Notes under the pieces: generated by a model
What the model was told of the DNA's origin: nothing
The model's database searches: none
Seen by the model: the letters and a program-made list of their open reading frames with translations, nothing else
Shown: positions 56,301 through 64,000 of the stretch, piece by piece
Layout of the letters: each line of letters starts with the position of its first letter
Position numbering within the stretch: position 1 is the stretch's first letter
From: Enterococcus faecalis 13-SD-W-01
GTDB lineage: Bacteria; Bacillota; Bacilli; Lactobacillales; Enterococcaceae
Length of the DNA: 64,000 nt
Reading direction: 5' to 3'
Assembly (NCBI GenBank): GCA_000415185.1
Contig: KE351679.1
Location: 157,013-221,012, forward strand
Program-made: the position numbers and the translations under genes

Positions 56301-57066
56301 TATTCTCAACCTCCTGCTCCGGGAAATTGAATAGCGGTTCGTTGATTTCTTCGCTGCGGGATTTTCTTTGAGAATCTTTTTGGAATACTTTTTCCAAAGA
56401 ATAACCAGCAAAAGAAGCTAACACTGTCGCAACGATCAATGCAAAAGTATTTTGGAAGATCATCATGAAAGCAACTGCCATAACACCTGAAAACAGACCT
56501 GTCAAAATCAGTAATTTGCTCTTCATCTGCATGATGAACATAAAAATAAACATCGCTGTCAAAGCAAAGTGGACAAGATCTGCATCTACCCGGATCACTG
56601 AACCAAATAGATTGCCGACAATATTGCTGCCAGCCCATGCAGCCATTGAAAACCAGTTGACATATAACGCCTTGATTTTATTCCAAGATGGATCGGTTGA
56701 GTACTTCAAGTAATTGACAGCATAATTTTCATCATTCAACGATTGAGAAAATACTGCTAAAAATGACCGTTTTTCTTTTTTCATAAAAATCGACAAACTT
56801 GATCCTAACAGTGTGTAGCGAAGTTCCAAGAAAAACACCATCAAAATCGTTGTTGCAAAAGGCGCTTGTGTAGCTAGCATCGAGGCAACCAAAAACTGCG
56901 CGCCGCCGGAAAATACCAAAATCGATAAAAGCCCAGTCAATATTGGATCAAAGCCGACCTTCTGCAATAATACACCACAAGCTAATCCAACAGGCATATA
57001 ACTCAAGCATAACGGCATTGCTGCATGGAGTGCTTGAAGCCAGGGTGCACTTTTCTTTTTACTCAT
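56293..57066 (-). CDS. azlC: Branched-chain amino acid exporter subunit AzlC
   Basis: 257 residues, about seven membrane helices. Family blocks are MPLCLSYMPVGLACGVLLQK, GGAQFLVASMLA, LELRYTLLGSSLS and SLNDENYAVNY. The ATG at 57066 has AAGGAG eight bases upstream, so the longer frame to 57129 is rejected. It is the first gene of the azlCD unit behind an extended -10 promoter. In B. subtilis AzlCD exports leucine analogues. Confidence 0.92.
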   Translation of the reverse strand: MSKKKSAPWLQALHAAMPLCLSYMPVGLACGVLLQKVGFDPILTGLLSILVFSGGAQFLVASMLATQAPFATTILMVFFLELRYTLLGSSLSIFMKKEKRSFLAVFSQSLNDENYAVNYLKYSTDPSWNKIKALYVNWFSMAAWAGSNIVGNLFGSVIRVDADLVHFALTAMFIFMFIMQMKSKLLILTGLFSGVMAVAFMMIFQNTFALIVATVLASFAGYSLEKVFQKDSQRKSRSEEINEPLFNFPEQEVENND

Positions 57067-57107
57067 TAAAATGTCTCCTTCGATTACAACAAATAAACAG
57101 CGCAACC

Positions 57108-57136
57108 ATTGTAACATAAATTTTCTCAATTGTAGA
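57108..57136 (-). promoter_or_regulatory. Promoter of azlCD
   Basis: On the minus strand -35 TCTACA (57131-57136) and -10 TACAAT (57108-57113) are 17 bp apart, with an extended TG one base before the -10. Confidence 0.5.
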
Positions 57137-57255
57137 CGTTTTATAAAAAAACAATTTATTTTTTCTTAGAATCACTTTTCTACTATAAAAGACCACTCAT
57201 TTGAGAAAACTTTTAAAAACGAAAGAACAAACGATATCTGCCCAAATTCATTCGG

Positions 57256-58191
57256 TTATTGCCGTTGATAGTTTGGATCATATTTATCCGTTTCGATGTA
57301 GATGTAGATTTTTTTATCTAAAAGCGACTTGCGGATCGTCCGCTCAATGTCATTAACGATGTCGTACGCAAGGTCTTCTTTCGTATCCAGCACATCGATT
57401 TTTGCAGCAACTAAGATTTCTGTCGGGCCTAAATGAACTGTTTTGACATCGATCAATCGTTCGACATCTGGTCGTTCAAAGGCTTGTTTGATTTTAAGTA
57501 AATCACTGGTTGTCACACTTTCTCCAATAATCAAACTATAGAATTCTTTGGCTAAGAAAATCGCAGCGCCCATCAATAAAATCCCGATCAACAGTCCGCT
57601 GATTGCATCAAAAGCAGCGATTCCTGTGAATTTCGTCAACAACGTTCCCGCTAAGGCCAATAACAGACCGACCACAGCACAAAAATCTTCTGTAAAAATA
57701 ATCAAGATTTCGCTATGACGGCTTTCACGTAAAAATTTCATCAATGATAATTTTTCTGTATTCAATTCATGGATTTCCTTGAATGCAACGCGTAAAGAGC
57801 TTCCTTCTACTAACAGTCCAAAAATCAGAATCAAGATTACGATCGTCGTATTTTCAACTTCGTGGGCCGGATGCGTCAATTTTTCAAATGATTCCATCAC
57901 CCCTAGTGCGCCCCCACCGAAAAACAGCATCATAGCAACAATCGTACTGAAAAAGTATTTCGCACGGCCTTCGCCAAATTGATGAAGTTCGCTTTGTCCT
58001 CTAGCGGCTCTTTTGTTTCCAAATAATAAAAGTATCTGGTTGCTGCAGTCAACAACACTGTGGATACTTTCATTCAGCATTGCCGCGCTGCCGCTGATTG
58101 CAAAACCGACAAATTTACTGATTGCAACTAATATATTCGCGCCTAAAGCTGCGATAACGGAAAACATTCCGCTTTGTTTTAGATTTTCCAT
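57256..58191 (-). CDS. Cation diffusion facilitator family transporter
   Basis: 311 residues, six membrane helices and a cytoplasmic C-terminal domain. TM2 has LNESIHSVVDCSNQ (N-E-x-x-H-x-x-x-D) instead of the common D-x-x-x-D of zinc exporters, and TM5 has FTEDFCAVVGL. This variant resembles the ZnT9-like branch of the family, so the metal and even the activity are uncertain. The ATG at 58191 is chosen with AAGGG twelve bases upstream; a TTG at 58224 is an alternative. No metal regulator lies beside it. Confidence 0.85.
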   Translation of the reverse strand: MENLKQSGMFSVIAALGANILVAISKFVGFAISGSAAMLNESIHSVVDCSNQILLLFGNKRAARGQSELHQFGEGRAKYFFSTIVAMMLFFGGGALGVMESFEKLTHPAHEVENTTIVILILIFGLLVEGSSLRVAFKEIHELNTEKLSLMKFLRESRHSEILIIFTEDFCAVVGLLLALAGTLLTKFTGIAAFDAISGLLIGILLMGAAIFLAKEFYSLIIGESVTTSDLLKIKQAFERPDVERLIDVKTVHLGPTEILVAAKIDVLDTKEDLAYDIVNDIERTIRKSLLDKKIYIYIETDKYDPNYQRQ

Positions 58192-58329
58192 TTTTATGCA
58201 AATCCCTTCATTGTTTGCTTCCAACTAAAGCACAACTTATTATATCGGCTTTTTTCTTTTTATCAAGTCAACTTCTCTAAACATACCGAACATCTGATAT
58301 TTCTATGTCAAAGAAAGCTGTATCTCTCG

Positions 58330-58833
58330 CTATACTTTTTCACTAAATTCTTTTGACATACGATGAATCACCGGCGCGAAAACAATAAAAAAGGCCACAT
58401 TTCCTACACTGTGCATCAAATCAAAACTTACCCCTTGCAAATAATAGACCCACAAGTGCGGCAGCTGATAGACGACCGTATCATAACAAGCAGTAAAACC
58501 ACCATAAAACATCCCTGCAAAAAAGAATAGACCCGCCATCAGCCATTGGTTCTTTCCTGCTTTCAGCTTTCGGCTGCAAACGCTGAATAAAATCAGGACC
58601 AAACTATAACTGATCAGCTGACCGAACAGCCAAGGCCCCATACCAAAATAAAAATTGCTTAAAAGAACAGATAAACTCATGACAAGCAGTCCATCTGCGA
58701 TTCCTAAATAATAAACAGTAAAGAGGAAAATTGCAGTCATCGGCTGGACATTAGGAATAAACTGAAACAAGATCCGACCAATGACACATGCAGCAATCAG
58801 CAATCCTAACCGTGCAATTTTTCTTGTCGACAT
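58330..58833 (-). CDS. ECF transporter S-component, possibly tetrapyrrole/cobalamin type
   Basis: 167 residues, about six membrane helices. IPNVQPMTAIFLFTVYYLGI and LSNFYFGMGPWLFGQLISY resemble CblT/CbrT-type S-components that bind cobalamin, but I make this link from memory of the motif and it is not proven. No cobalamin riboswitch is visible upstream; that gap holds the repeat array. The energising EcfAA'T genes are elsewhere. Confidence 0.65.
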   Translation of the reverse strand: MSTRKIARLGLLIAACVIGRILFQFIPNVQPMTAIFLFTVYYLGIADGLLVMSLSVLLSNFYFGMGPWLFGQLISYSLVLILFSVCSRKLKAGKNQWLMAGLFFFAGMFYGGFTACYDTVVYQLPHLWVYYLQGVSFDLMHSVGNVAFFIVFAPVIHRMSKEFSEKV

Positions 58834-58880
58834 AATAAATTATAAGCTCCCTTTACAAATTAATAACATATACACAACTA

Positions 58881-59346
58881 AAGGAGGCTGTACTGGACTT
58901 TTTTCTATCAGCTGAAGTTTTCTCGCTGTAATAAAAAGTTTCAGATACAACCTCTCACTGTGTTTTCAAAGCTCGAGTATTGGAGCAGAAATCAATTTTG
59001 GGTATTTCTGTTCCGTGTTTCTACCATATGATTTTCGAAATAATTTACGAAAAATGTTTCTTACCGCTTGGAGCTGAACAGCTCGTTCACAACCTCTACT
59101 AAACGGTGTTCAAACGATTGCTTCTTCGGAATTAAGTCTGACAAATTAAAAATAGGAAGAGCTATTTCTAATTTGCCATTCTTAATTCTTGAAGCAGAAC
59201 ATCGTTTTCACAACCTCTACTTAAACGGTGTTCAAAAAGCTGACCTTCGGCATTAAGCTTTTATCCGAAAAAATGTGGAAAGCCATTTTCTCGGATAAAA
59301 GAGTCTTAATGCATCAGGTCATAACGCTTTTTTCACAACCTCTATT
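58881..59346. repeat. Tandem array of modular hairpin repeats, locus B
   Basis: At least three full units and one partial lie head to tail: partial 58881-58956, unit 1 58957-59100, unit 2 59101-59222, unit 3 59223-59346. Units 2 and 3 both begin AAACGGTGTTCAAA and end TTCACAACCTCTA. Their bodies differ, but each pairs with itself: unit 2 GCTTC/GAAGC and GAATTAAG/CTTAATTC; unit 3 TGACC/GGTCA, GCATTAAG/CTTAATGC and TTTTATCCGA/TCGGATAAAA. The last unit includes the stop codon of the gene at 59342. Confidence 0.8.
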
Positions 59347-60346
59347 CTTCCCTTACCATCAATGGCACTAAAAATTCATAGTTGACAAAGAAATCGATGA
59401 CCGATCGATTGTATTCGCCAGAAGAAATTTCCAAAACAGTTTGATCTTGACCATTTTCAGAGACTGTCAAAGATTGCCCTTTATCTAGAAGGATCTCAAA
59501 TCGGTTTTCGCCTAATTTTTCCATATCGTAAGCACGTTCATTCATCGTGACAATAAAGATCTCATCCAAAATAGATTCATCCAATTCAAATTCGCTTTCT
59601 AAACGCAGATCAATTGGTTTTGTATTGTCCAATAATGTTTCGTCCATTGAAAAACCTAATTGGCGTGCATGTTGCAGCAATTGATTAAGCTCATGGTTGA
59701 AAATCGTCAGCTGACTGGCAGAGAAAAGTTTGTCTACCGACCAATAACGAATCAATGCTAATACTTGGTCATCTTGCACTTCCACTTTCATTTCTTGTGG
59801 CGAAACTTTGATCAGCGGCATTGGCGTTGTTTGGTACCTTTGATCGATCGTTGGTACGATAAAAGAAAAGAACAGATCATTTTGATCATCTAATAAATAA
59901 GTCACATCAAAATATCTTGTCTTCCAAGTATCATACGTTGTGTCCGATAAACTTAAACCGATTCGATTCAATGGTTTCAACAATTCATACGTAAAATATT
60001 CAATCAAGCTGGAACGTCCAATCGTCGAAATCGGTTCTTGATGGAGCAAATATCGTTGGTACGATTCCAACAATGCCGGAAAGTCTGATTCCATCAAGTA
60101 TTTTCGTAATTTCAAATCTGCCAATTCTTCTTCTGCAGATTGGATCAGATTAACAACATCTTGACGGTCTTGTTCTTTCGTTTCCAGATAAACTTTGTTT
60201 TCAGAAAGCTCCTGCTTTTGTTCCTGCTTCGGCGTGTCTGTATTTTGAGGCACGATCACTTCTTTTTCATGGATTTTTGTCTCATCCGTTGAAACGTCTT
60301 CGGAAGTTTGTGCATCTGCAGTTTCTAACTCATCGATTCGACTCAT
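59342..60346 (-). CDS. Unknown cytoplasmic protein, second gene of a pair
   Basis: 334 residues, no signal peptide or membrane helix. An acidic, disordered first 75 residues are followed by a coiled-coil stretch (about 80-105) and a folded alpha/beta region, with YDTWKTRYFDVTYLLDDQNDL and DFFVNYEFLVPLM near the end. No family recognised. The ATG at 60346 has AAGGAGG eight bases upstream and overlaps the preceding gene by 17 bp, so the two are translated together. Its stop codon lies in a repeat unit. Confidence 0.7.
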   Translation of the reverse strand: MSRIDELETADAQTSEDVSTDETKIHEKEVIVPQNTDTPKQEQKQELSENKVYLETKEQDRQDVVNLIQSAEEELADLKLRKYLMESDFPALLESYQRYLLHQEPISTIGRSSLIEYFTYELLKPLNRIGLSLSDTTYDTWKTRYFDVTYLLDDQNDLFFSFIVPTIDQRYQTTPMPLIKVSPQEMKVEVQDDQVLALIRYWSVDKLFSASQLTIFNHELNQLLQHARQLGFSMDETLLDNTKPIDLRLESEFELDESILDEIFIVTMNERAYDMEKLGENRFEILLDKGQSLTVSENGQDQTVLEISSGEYNRSVIDFFVNYEFLVPLMVREE

Positions 60347-61283
60347 CTTCTGTGCCTCCTTCTTCAACAAATTCTGGTTGTTCATTTCCAAGATAATCCA
60401 TCAAAAATCGATGGATCGATTGGCTGAAGCCTTCCATGCTGCCAAAATAACGGTTGATTTGCCGCTTTTCTTTTTCAACGATTGCTGCACGCAGCTGTTC
60501 CGCTTTTGCTTCTGCCATCAGTGCTGATTTTTGTTCTTGGATTTTTTCCGGCTCTTCCAAATAAGGCTGCCAGCCAAGTTTTTCATTTTCTAATACTTGT
60601 TTTTGTTTTTCGAGTGCTTCAATTTCTTCATCCATTTTTTTACGATTGAGAAATCCGCGATTATCAGCTAATTCTGTGATCTGTTGAGATAATCCCTCAA
60701 TTTCAGCATCGATTCGGTCTATCTCTGTTTGGGCAGTGATGACTTTTGCTTCTAATTCATTGATTTGGTGGTCGTAATCTCTAGGTTGTTCTTCTGAATA
60801 TTTCTGCCATTCTTCGTCGATCGAAGGTAAAACAAAAATCTCCGGTAAACTTGCATCGATCCCGATCGTCGGCCGTTCATGATAATACGTGCCGATCTGG
60901 TAATAATTCATTGTCGGTGTGACATCTTCAGCTAATTCCATAAATGGAAACTCCTGCAAGAAGCGATCATGGATCTTGCGCATCAGAAGCTGATCGATTT
61001 CGTGGTTCTCATTGGAACTTCTTTTTAATTCATCATTCAGATGACCATTATATAATTGATAGATTTCTGGGATATTTTCATCGCGAACTGCTTTTTCGAA
61101 TGCTTGCAGATCTCCCAGAAGCTGAGAAAGATTCGTACTCGCTTTTTGTTTGATATGATCAAAAGAATCAACATTCTCATTTTCAGAGGATAAGAAGACA
61201 TCTGTTTGTTCTTCAGTCATTTCTTCTGATGCAGTTTCTGTTGTCTCATCATACTGCTCTTCGTTTGTTTTCGATTCATCCAT
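60330..61283 (-). CDS. Unknown coiled-coil protein, first gene of a pair
   Basis: 317 residues, acidic N-terminus (about 1-45), a middle region with MNYYQIGTYYHERPTIGIDA, and a long coiled coil (about 172-275, including EIDRIDAEIEGLSQQITEL). No signal peptide or membrane helix. It shares its acidic start and overall layout with the following gene, to which it is coupled by overlap. Function unknown; a two-protein complex is the simplest idea. GGGAGGGG precedes the ATG. Confidence 0.7.
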   Translation of the reverse strand: MDESKTNEEQYDETTETASEEMTEEQTDVFLSSENENVDSFDHIKQKASTNLSQLLGDLQAFEKAVRDENIPEIYQLYNGHLNDELKRSSNENHEIDQLLMRKIHDRFLQEFPFMELAEDVTPTMNYYQIGTYYHERPTIGIDASLPEIFVLPSIDEEWQKYSEEQPRDYDHQINELEAKVITAQTEIDRIDAEIEGLSQQITELADNRGFLNRKKMDEEIEALEKQKQVLENEKLGWQPYLEEPEKIQEQKSALMAEAKAEQLRAAIVEKEKRQINRYFGSMEGFSQSIHRFLMDYLGNEQPEFVEEGGTEDESNR

Positions 61284-61501
61284 GGTGATACCCCTCCCTG
61301 CTTTTGCTTATAAATATATAGTATCATTTTATAATGAAATTTGTTATCGAAATACCATTTATAGACCATTCAGTCCAAAAATTCAATAAAAAGTTAACCA
61401 TCCGTTCTCTTTTTTACTTTAAACAGATGGTCCTGTAACCTGAAACAGGAGTGAGACTTCCTTAAAAGCTTCACCCCTGTCGATCGTCATGTACAGACGA
61501 A

Positions 61502-61693
61502 TTATTTTTTTGGCAAATCTCGTGATGTGAAATGGATACGCTGCTGATCATCGCGATTCAACACTGTTTCCTCTTGCAAATAAGAAAATCTCAATTCTCC
61601 TACTTCAGGATCTTCTAACATTTTTTCATATCCTGAAAAGATATCCTTGATATATTGTTTATATGCATTTTTCTTTTTTTGTCTTTTGTTCAT
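61502..61693 (-). CDS. Small basic/acidic protein of unknown function
   Basis: 63 residues with a lysine-rich start (MNKRQKKKNAYKQYI) and an acidic middle; no membrane segment. GGAAGGTG precedes the ATG. No family recognised. The gap to the upstream pair (61284-61501 on the other side) holds a weak hairpin but no clear promoter. Confidence 0.55.
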   Translation of the reverse strand: MNKRQKKKNAYKQYIKDIFSGYEKMLEDPEVGELRFSYLQEETVLNRDDQQRIHFTSRDLPKK

Positions 61694-61901
61694 GGGACAC
61701 CTTCCTTATCAAGACTATGATACCAATGAATCCCTGATGACACAAGGTGAATTCTGTGAAGTTTTTCCAAAAATAATAGAAAACGCCTTCTTTTATTTGA
61801 TAGCGTTTTACTCTTAAAAACCAATGAAAATTCGTTTGTTCCCTTGGTATTTCTCTTCTAATACATGTAAAATAAAACGGAATTTTGTAAGGAGTGATAA
61901 T

Positions 61902-63083
61902 TTGAATTATATTTTAGGAATCATTGGTTTATTTGTTGTTTTAGGTCTCTCATTTTTATTGAGCAGCAATCGGAAAGCTGTTCGGTTGAAGCCGCTGCTG
62001 GTCATGTTTTTACTTCAGCTAGTACTTGGTTTCATTTTGCTTCGTACGACATTTGGAACGTCTCTTGTCAAAATGCTGGCCAAAGTGTTTGAACATCTTT
62101 TATCTTTCGCTGGCGCTGGTGTTGATTTTGTCTTTTCCGGCGTGGCAAACGAAGGAACTGCCCCATTTTTCTTAACAGTTTTAATGCCGATCGTGTTCAT
62201 TTCTGCAATCATCGGAATCTTGCGTTATATCAAAATCTTGCCATTATTCATGAAACTGGTTGGTTTAGGTTTGAGCAAAATCAACGGCATGGGAAAACTG
62301 GAATCTTATAATGGGATTGCTTCTGCTATCTTGGGACAATCGGAAGTATTTATCTCTGTGAAAAAAGAACTGCCGCTTTTATCAGAAAAACGCCTGTTTA
62401 CGATGAGTGTTTCTGCGATGTCGACTGTTTCAATGTCCATCGTCGGATCTTATATGGCTTTGATCAATTCAACGTATGTTATTACAGCGCTTGTTTTGAA
62501 TCTTTTCGGCGGCTTTATCATTGCTTCGATCATTAATCCTTATGTTTTGGAAGAAACAGAAGATGAATTAGTTATTGAAGATGCAAAAGAACAAACTTTC
62601 TTCCAAATGCTGGGTGAATATATCTTAGACGGTTTCCATGTAGCAATTACTGTTGCTGCTATGCTGATCGGTTTTGTGGCATTGATTGCCATGATCAATG
62701 CGATCTTTGACGGTATTTTCGGTGTGACATTCCAAGAGATTTTAGGCTATATCTTTGCACCGTTTGCGTTCATTACAGGAATTCCTTGGAAAGAAGCAGT
62801 CGATGCCGGCAGCTTGATGGCAACCAAATTAGTAACCAACGAATTCGTTGCGATGACAGAATTAGCTAAAGGAAGCTATCATTTCACTGAAAGAACAACA
62901 GCAATCATTTCTGTGTTCCTTGTTTCTTTTGCAAACTTCTCATCAATCGGGATCATTTCTGGCGCAATGAAAGGATTGAATGAAGAAAAAGGAAACTTAG
63001 TGGCAAAACATGGGTTGAAAATCCTGCTTTCTGCTACTCTGGTAAGTTTTTTAAGTGCAATCATCACCGGATTGTTAGTATAA
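61902..63083 (+). CDS. NupC-type concentrative nucleoside transporter
   Basis: 393 residues, the CNT fold. Family marks are FLLQLVLGFILLRTTFG, FVFSGVANEGTAPFF, GMGKLESYNGIASAILGQSEVFISVK, SVSAMSTVSMSIVGSYMALI and NFSSIGIISGAMKGLN. It takes up nucleosides with H+ or Na+. The TTG at 61902 is chosen because AAGGAG lies seven bases upstream; the longer frame from 61824 has no site. It ends near a repeat locus and a terminator. Confidence 0.9.
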   Translation: MNYILGIIGLFVVLGLSFLLSSNRKAVRLKPLLVMFLLQLVLGFILLRTTFGTSLVKMLAKVFEHLLSFAGAGVDFVFSGVANEGTAPFFLTVLMPIVFISAIIGILRYIKILPLFMKLVGLGLSKINGMGKLESYNGIASAILGQSEVFISVKKELPLLSEKRLFTMSVSAMSTVSMSIVGSYMALINSTYVITALVLNLFGGFIIASIINPYVLEETEDELVIEDAKEQTFFQMLGEYILDGFHVAITVAAMLIGFVALIAMINAIFDGIFGVTFQEILGYIFAPFAFITGIPWKEAVDAGSLMATKLVTNEFVAMTELAKGSYHFTERTTAIISVFLVSFANFSSIGIISGAMKGLNEEKGNLVAKHGLKILLSATLVSFLSAIITGLLV

Positions 63084-63090
63084 TAAAAAA

Positions 63091-63310
63091 GAGGTTGTGA
63101 ACGAGCTGTTCTGCTCCAAGCGGTAAGACTCTTTTTTATTGGGAAATAGCTTTCTATATTTTCCAATAAAAAAGCTTACCGCCGCAGGAGCTAGCTCGTG
63201 AACACCGTTTAAGTAGAGGTTGTGAACTCAGCGCTCTGCTTTGAGCAGTAAGGAAGATTTTTCGAAAGTCGCTTCTCAGACTTTTGCGAAAAGTTGATCA
63301 GCCTCAACCA
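63091..63310. repeat. Modular hairpin repeat, locus C (one full, one partial unit, opposite orientation)
   Basis: A full unit (63091-63210) reads GAGGTTGTGAACGAGCTG ... CGTGAACACCGTTT, the reverse complement of the locus A/B units; the body pairs CGGTAAG/CTTACCG and TTTTTTATTGG/CCAATAAAAAA around TAG/CTA. A second unit begins AGTAGAGGTTGTGAACTCAG at 63211 and becomes unclear after about 63300. Bases 63119-63198 are nearly identical to locus A read on the other strand. Confidence 0.75.
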
Positions 63311-63313
63311 TAA

Positions 63314-63353
63314 AAAATCCGCTAAAACACCTTTTCATGTTTTAGCGGATTTT
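63314..63353 (+). terminator. Hairpin terminator behind the NupC gene and repeat
   Basis: AAAATCCGCTAAAACA and TGTTTTAGCGGATTTT form a perfect 16-bp stem with an eight-base loop; the T run is short. Confidence 0.75.
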
Positions 63354-63406
63354 GAGTTAATACAACATGACTTGCTTCACCACCACTTATCAAGGAGGAC
63401 TGCCCT

Positions 63407-63961
63407 ATGCACTATTGTTATGTATTTATAGGTCCATCTGGTTCAGGAAAAACGACGATTGCTGCCAAAGCATTTCTGCCTGAACAAAAAATCATCACAC
63501 ATACTAGCCGTTCTCCTCGAAAAAATGAGCAGGAAGGCATTGATTATTTTTTCGTTTCGAAAGAAACATTCCAAGAAATGATCCAGAAAGATCAACTTGT
63601 TGAGTGGGATTGTTACGCAGATAATTATTACGGTACAAGTAAAGCAGAATTGACAGAAAAACTAGCAGAAAATGACTGCTATGCTGCTTTGACCGCTTCT
63701 GGTTTTTGGCATTTCCGTAAACAATACGGCGCATCCATTGTTCCAGTATTCATCCAAATCTCAGAAGAAACATTGGAAAAACGCCTGGAAGCCCGCGGTG
63801 AAACGGCAGCGACAATCACCAAACGCGTCGCACTTTTTCAAAATGATCAAAAACAGCTGGAAAAATTGCGGAAAATCCCCGAACTTATCCTACTAGATAA
63901 TAATGGAGAATTTGAAGAAAGCGTCGCTGCATTTAAAGCAGCGCTGCAAAAGAAAAAGTGA
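63407..63961 (+). CDS. Guanylate-kinase-like protein
   Basis: 184 residues, P-loop GPSGSGKTT (9-17) and the GMP-binding block THTSRSPRKNEQEGIDYFFV with the conserved Arg and acidic residue, then VEWDCYADNYYGTS, all in the Gmk layout. It is shorter than housekeeping Gmk (about 200) and its lid is compact, so it is probably a paralogue rather than the essential copy. GGAGG precedes the ATG. It is followed by a terminator stem cut by the window end. Confidence 0.82.
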   Translation: MHYCYVFIGPSGSGKTTIAAKAFLPEQKIITHTSRSPRKNEQEGIDYFFVSKETFQEMIQKDQLVEWDCYADNYYGTSKAELTEKLAENDCYAALTASGFWHFRKQYGASIVPVFIQISEETLEKRLEARGETAATITKRVALFQNDQKQLEKLRKIPELILLDNNGEFEESVAAFKAALQKKK

Positions 63962-63972
63962 AAAGAAAAAAG

Positions 63973-64000
63973 CCAGCACCGAGAATTTTCTCGGTGCTGG
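63973..64000 (+). terminator. Terminator stem after the guanylate-kinase-like gene (window end)
   Basis: CCAGCACCGAGA and TCTCGGTGCTGG form a 12-bp stem; the T tract lies beyond the window. Confidence 0.75.

Noticed and set aside
58834..58960. Cobalamin riboswitch upstream of the CblT-like S-component
   Set aside because: No B12-box-like sequence is visible; the region is part of the repeat array.
55744..63310. Intact insertion sequence or MITE with a transposase nearby
   Set aside because: No transposase gene and no clear target-site duplications were seen, so I call the units repeats, not mobile elements.

Overview
This window is a stretch of a low-GC Firmicute chromosome, most likely an Enterococcus of the E. 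faecium/hirae type. The evidence is a CiaRH/CroRS-type two-component pair, a psr-type LytR-CpsA-Psr gene directly behind the aromatic operon, a CstR-controlled persulfide module, strong AAGGAGG ribosome binding sites and frequent TTG/GTG starts. The species cannot be fixed from the sequence alone. I see no rRNA, tRNA, CRISPR array, intact insertion sequence or prophage.

Layout. 1-8.9 kb: the end of the lipoteichoic acid synthase gene, a Mga-like regulator, the Mg2+ transporter MgtE, a short YitT protein, the CroRS-like sensor/regulator pair, an RpiR regulator and a Gfo/Idh dehydrogenase. 9.0-10.2 kb: small orphan genes (an acidic repeat protein and two small membrane proteins) with an attenuator-like hairpin. 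10.2-12.6 kb: a sulfide/persulfide module of divergent cstR, a rhodanese and a CoA-persulfide reductase, with a palindromic operator in each promoter. 12.7-14.2 kb: an AT-rich orphan region. 14.3-24.1 kb: topB, a psr-like gene and a shikimate/chorismate operon (aroE-aroF-aroB-aroC-aroA-aroK) that lacks tyrA and pheA. 24.4-26.7 kb: a full-length YitT protein, a LysR regulator and a YbaK deacylase.

26.8-33.0 kb: a 2-aminoethylphosphonate operon (phnD-phnC-phnE-phnE-PHP-phnW-phnX) for uptake, transamination and C-P bond hydrolysis. 33.3-38.6 kb: the 3' remnant of a lost gene, then a three-gene ABC-2 exporter and a LiaRS-like two-component pair. 38.7-45.3 kb: a DUF1541 lipoprotein, a small membrane protein, an amidase with a polar amino acid importer that has no ATPase, a membrane-anchored nuclease and a XerS-like recombinase that has lost its catalytic residues. 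45.4-49.0 kb: an orphan adenylate-forming enzyme, then a pyridoxal/HMP kinase, an ECF S-component and a UPF0340 gene. 49.2-53.7 kb: a DJ-1/PfpI protein, a single-chain MoxR-VWA ATPase with a DUF6530-like partner behind an operator-rich promoter, and DegV. 53.8-64.0 kb: a MurJ/YtgP-type flippase, AzlCD, a CDF cation transporter, another S-component, a pair of unknown coiled-coil genes, a NupC transporter and a guanylate-kinase-like gene.

The most unusual feature is in the last 9 kb. Three intergenic regions carry a modular repeat of about 120 nt. Its ends are conserved, but its body is a long hairpin whose arms differ between copies and remain complementary. It occurs as a tandem array at 58.9-59.3 kb and as near-identical opposite-strand copies at 55.8 and 63.1 kb.
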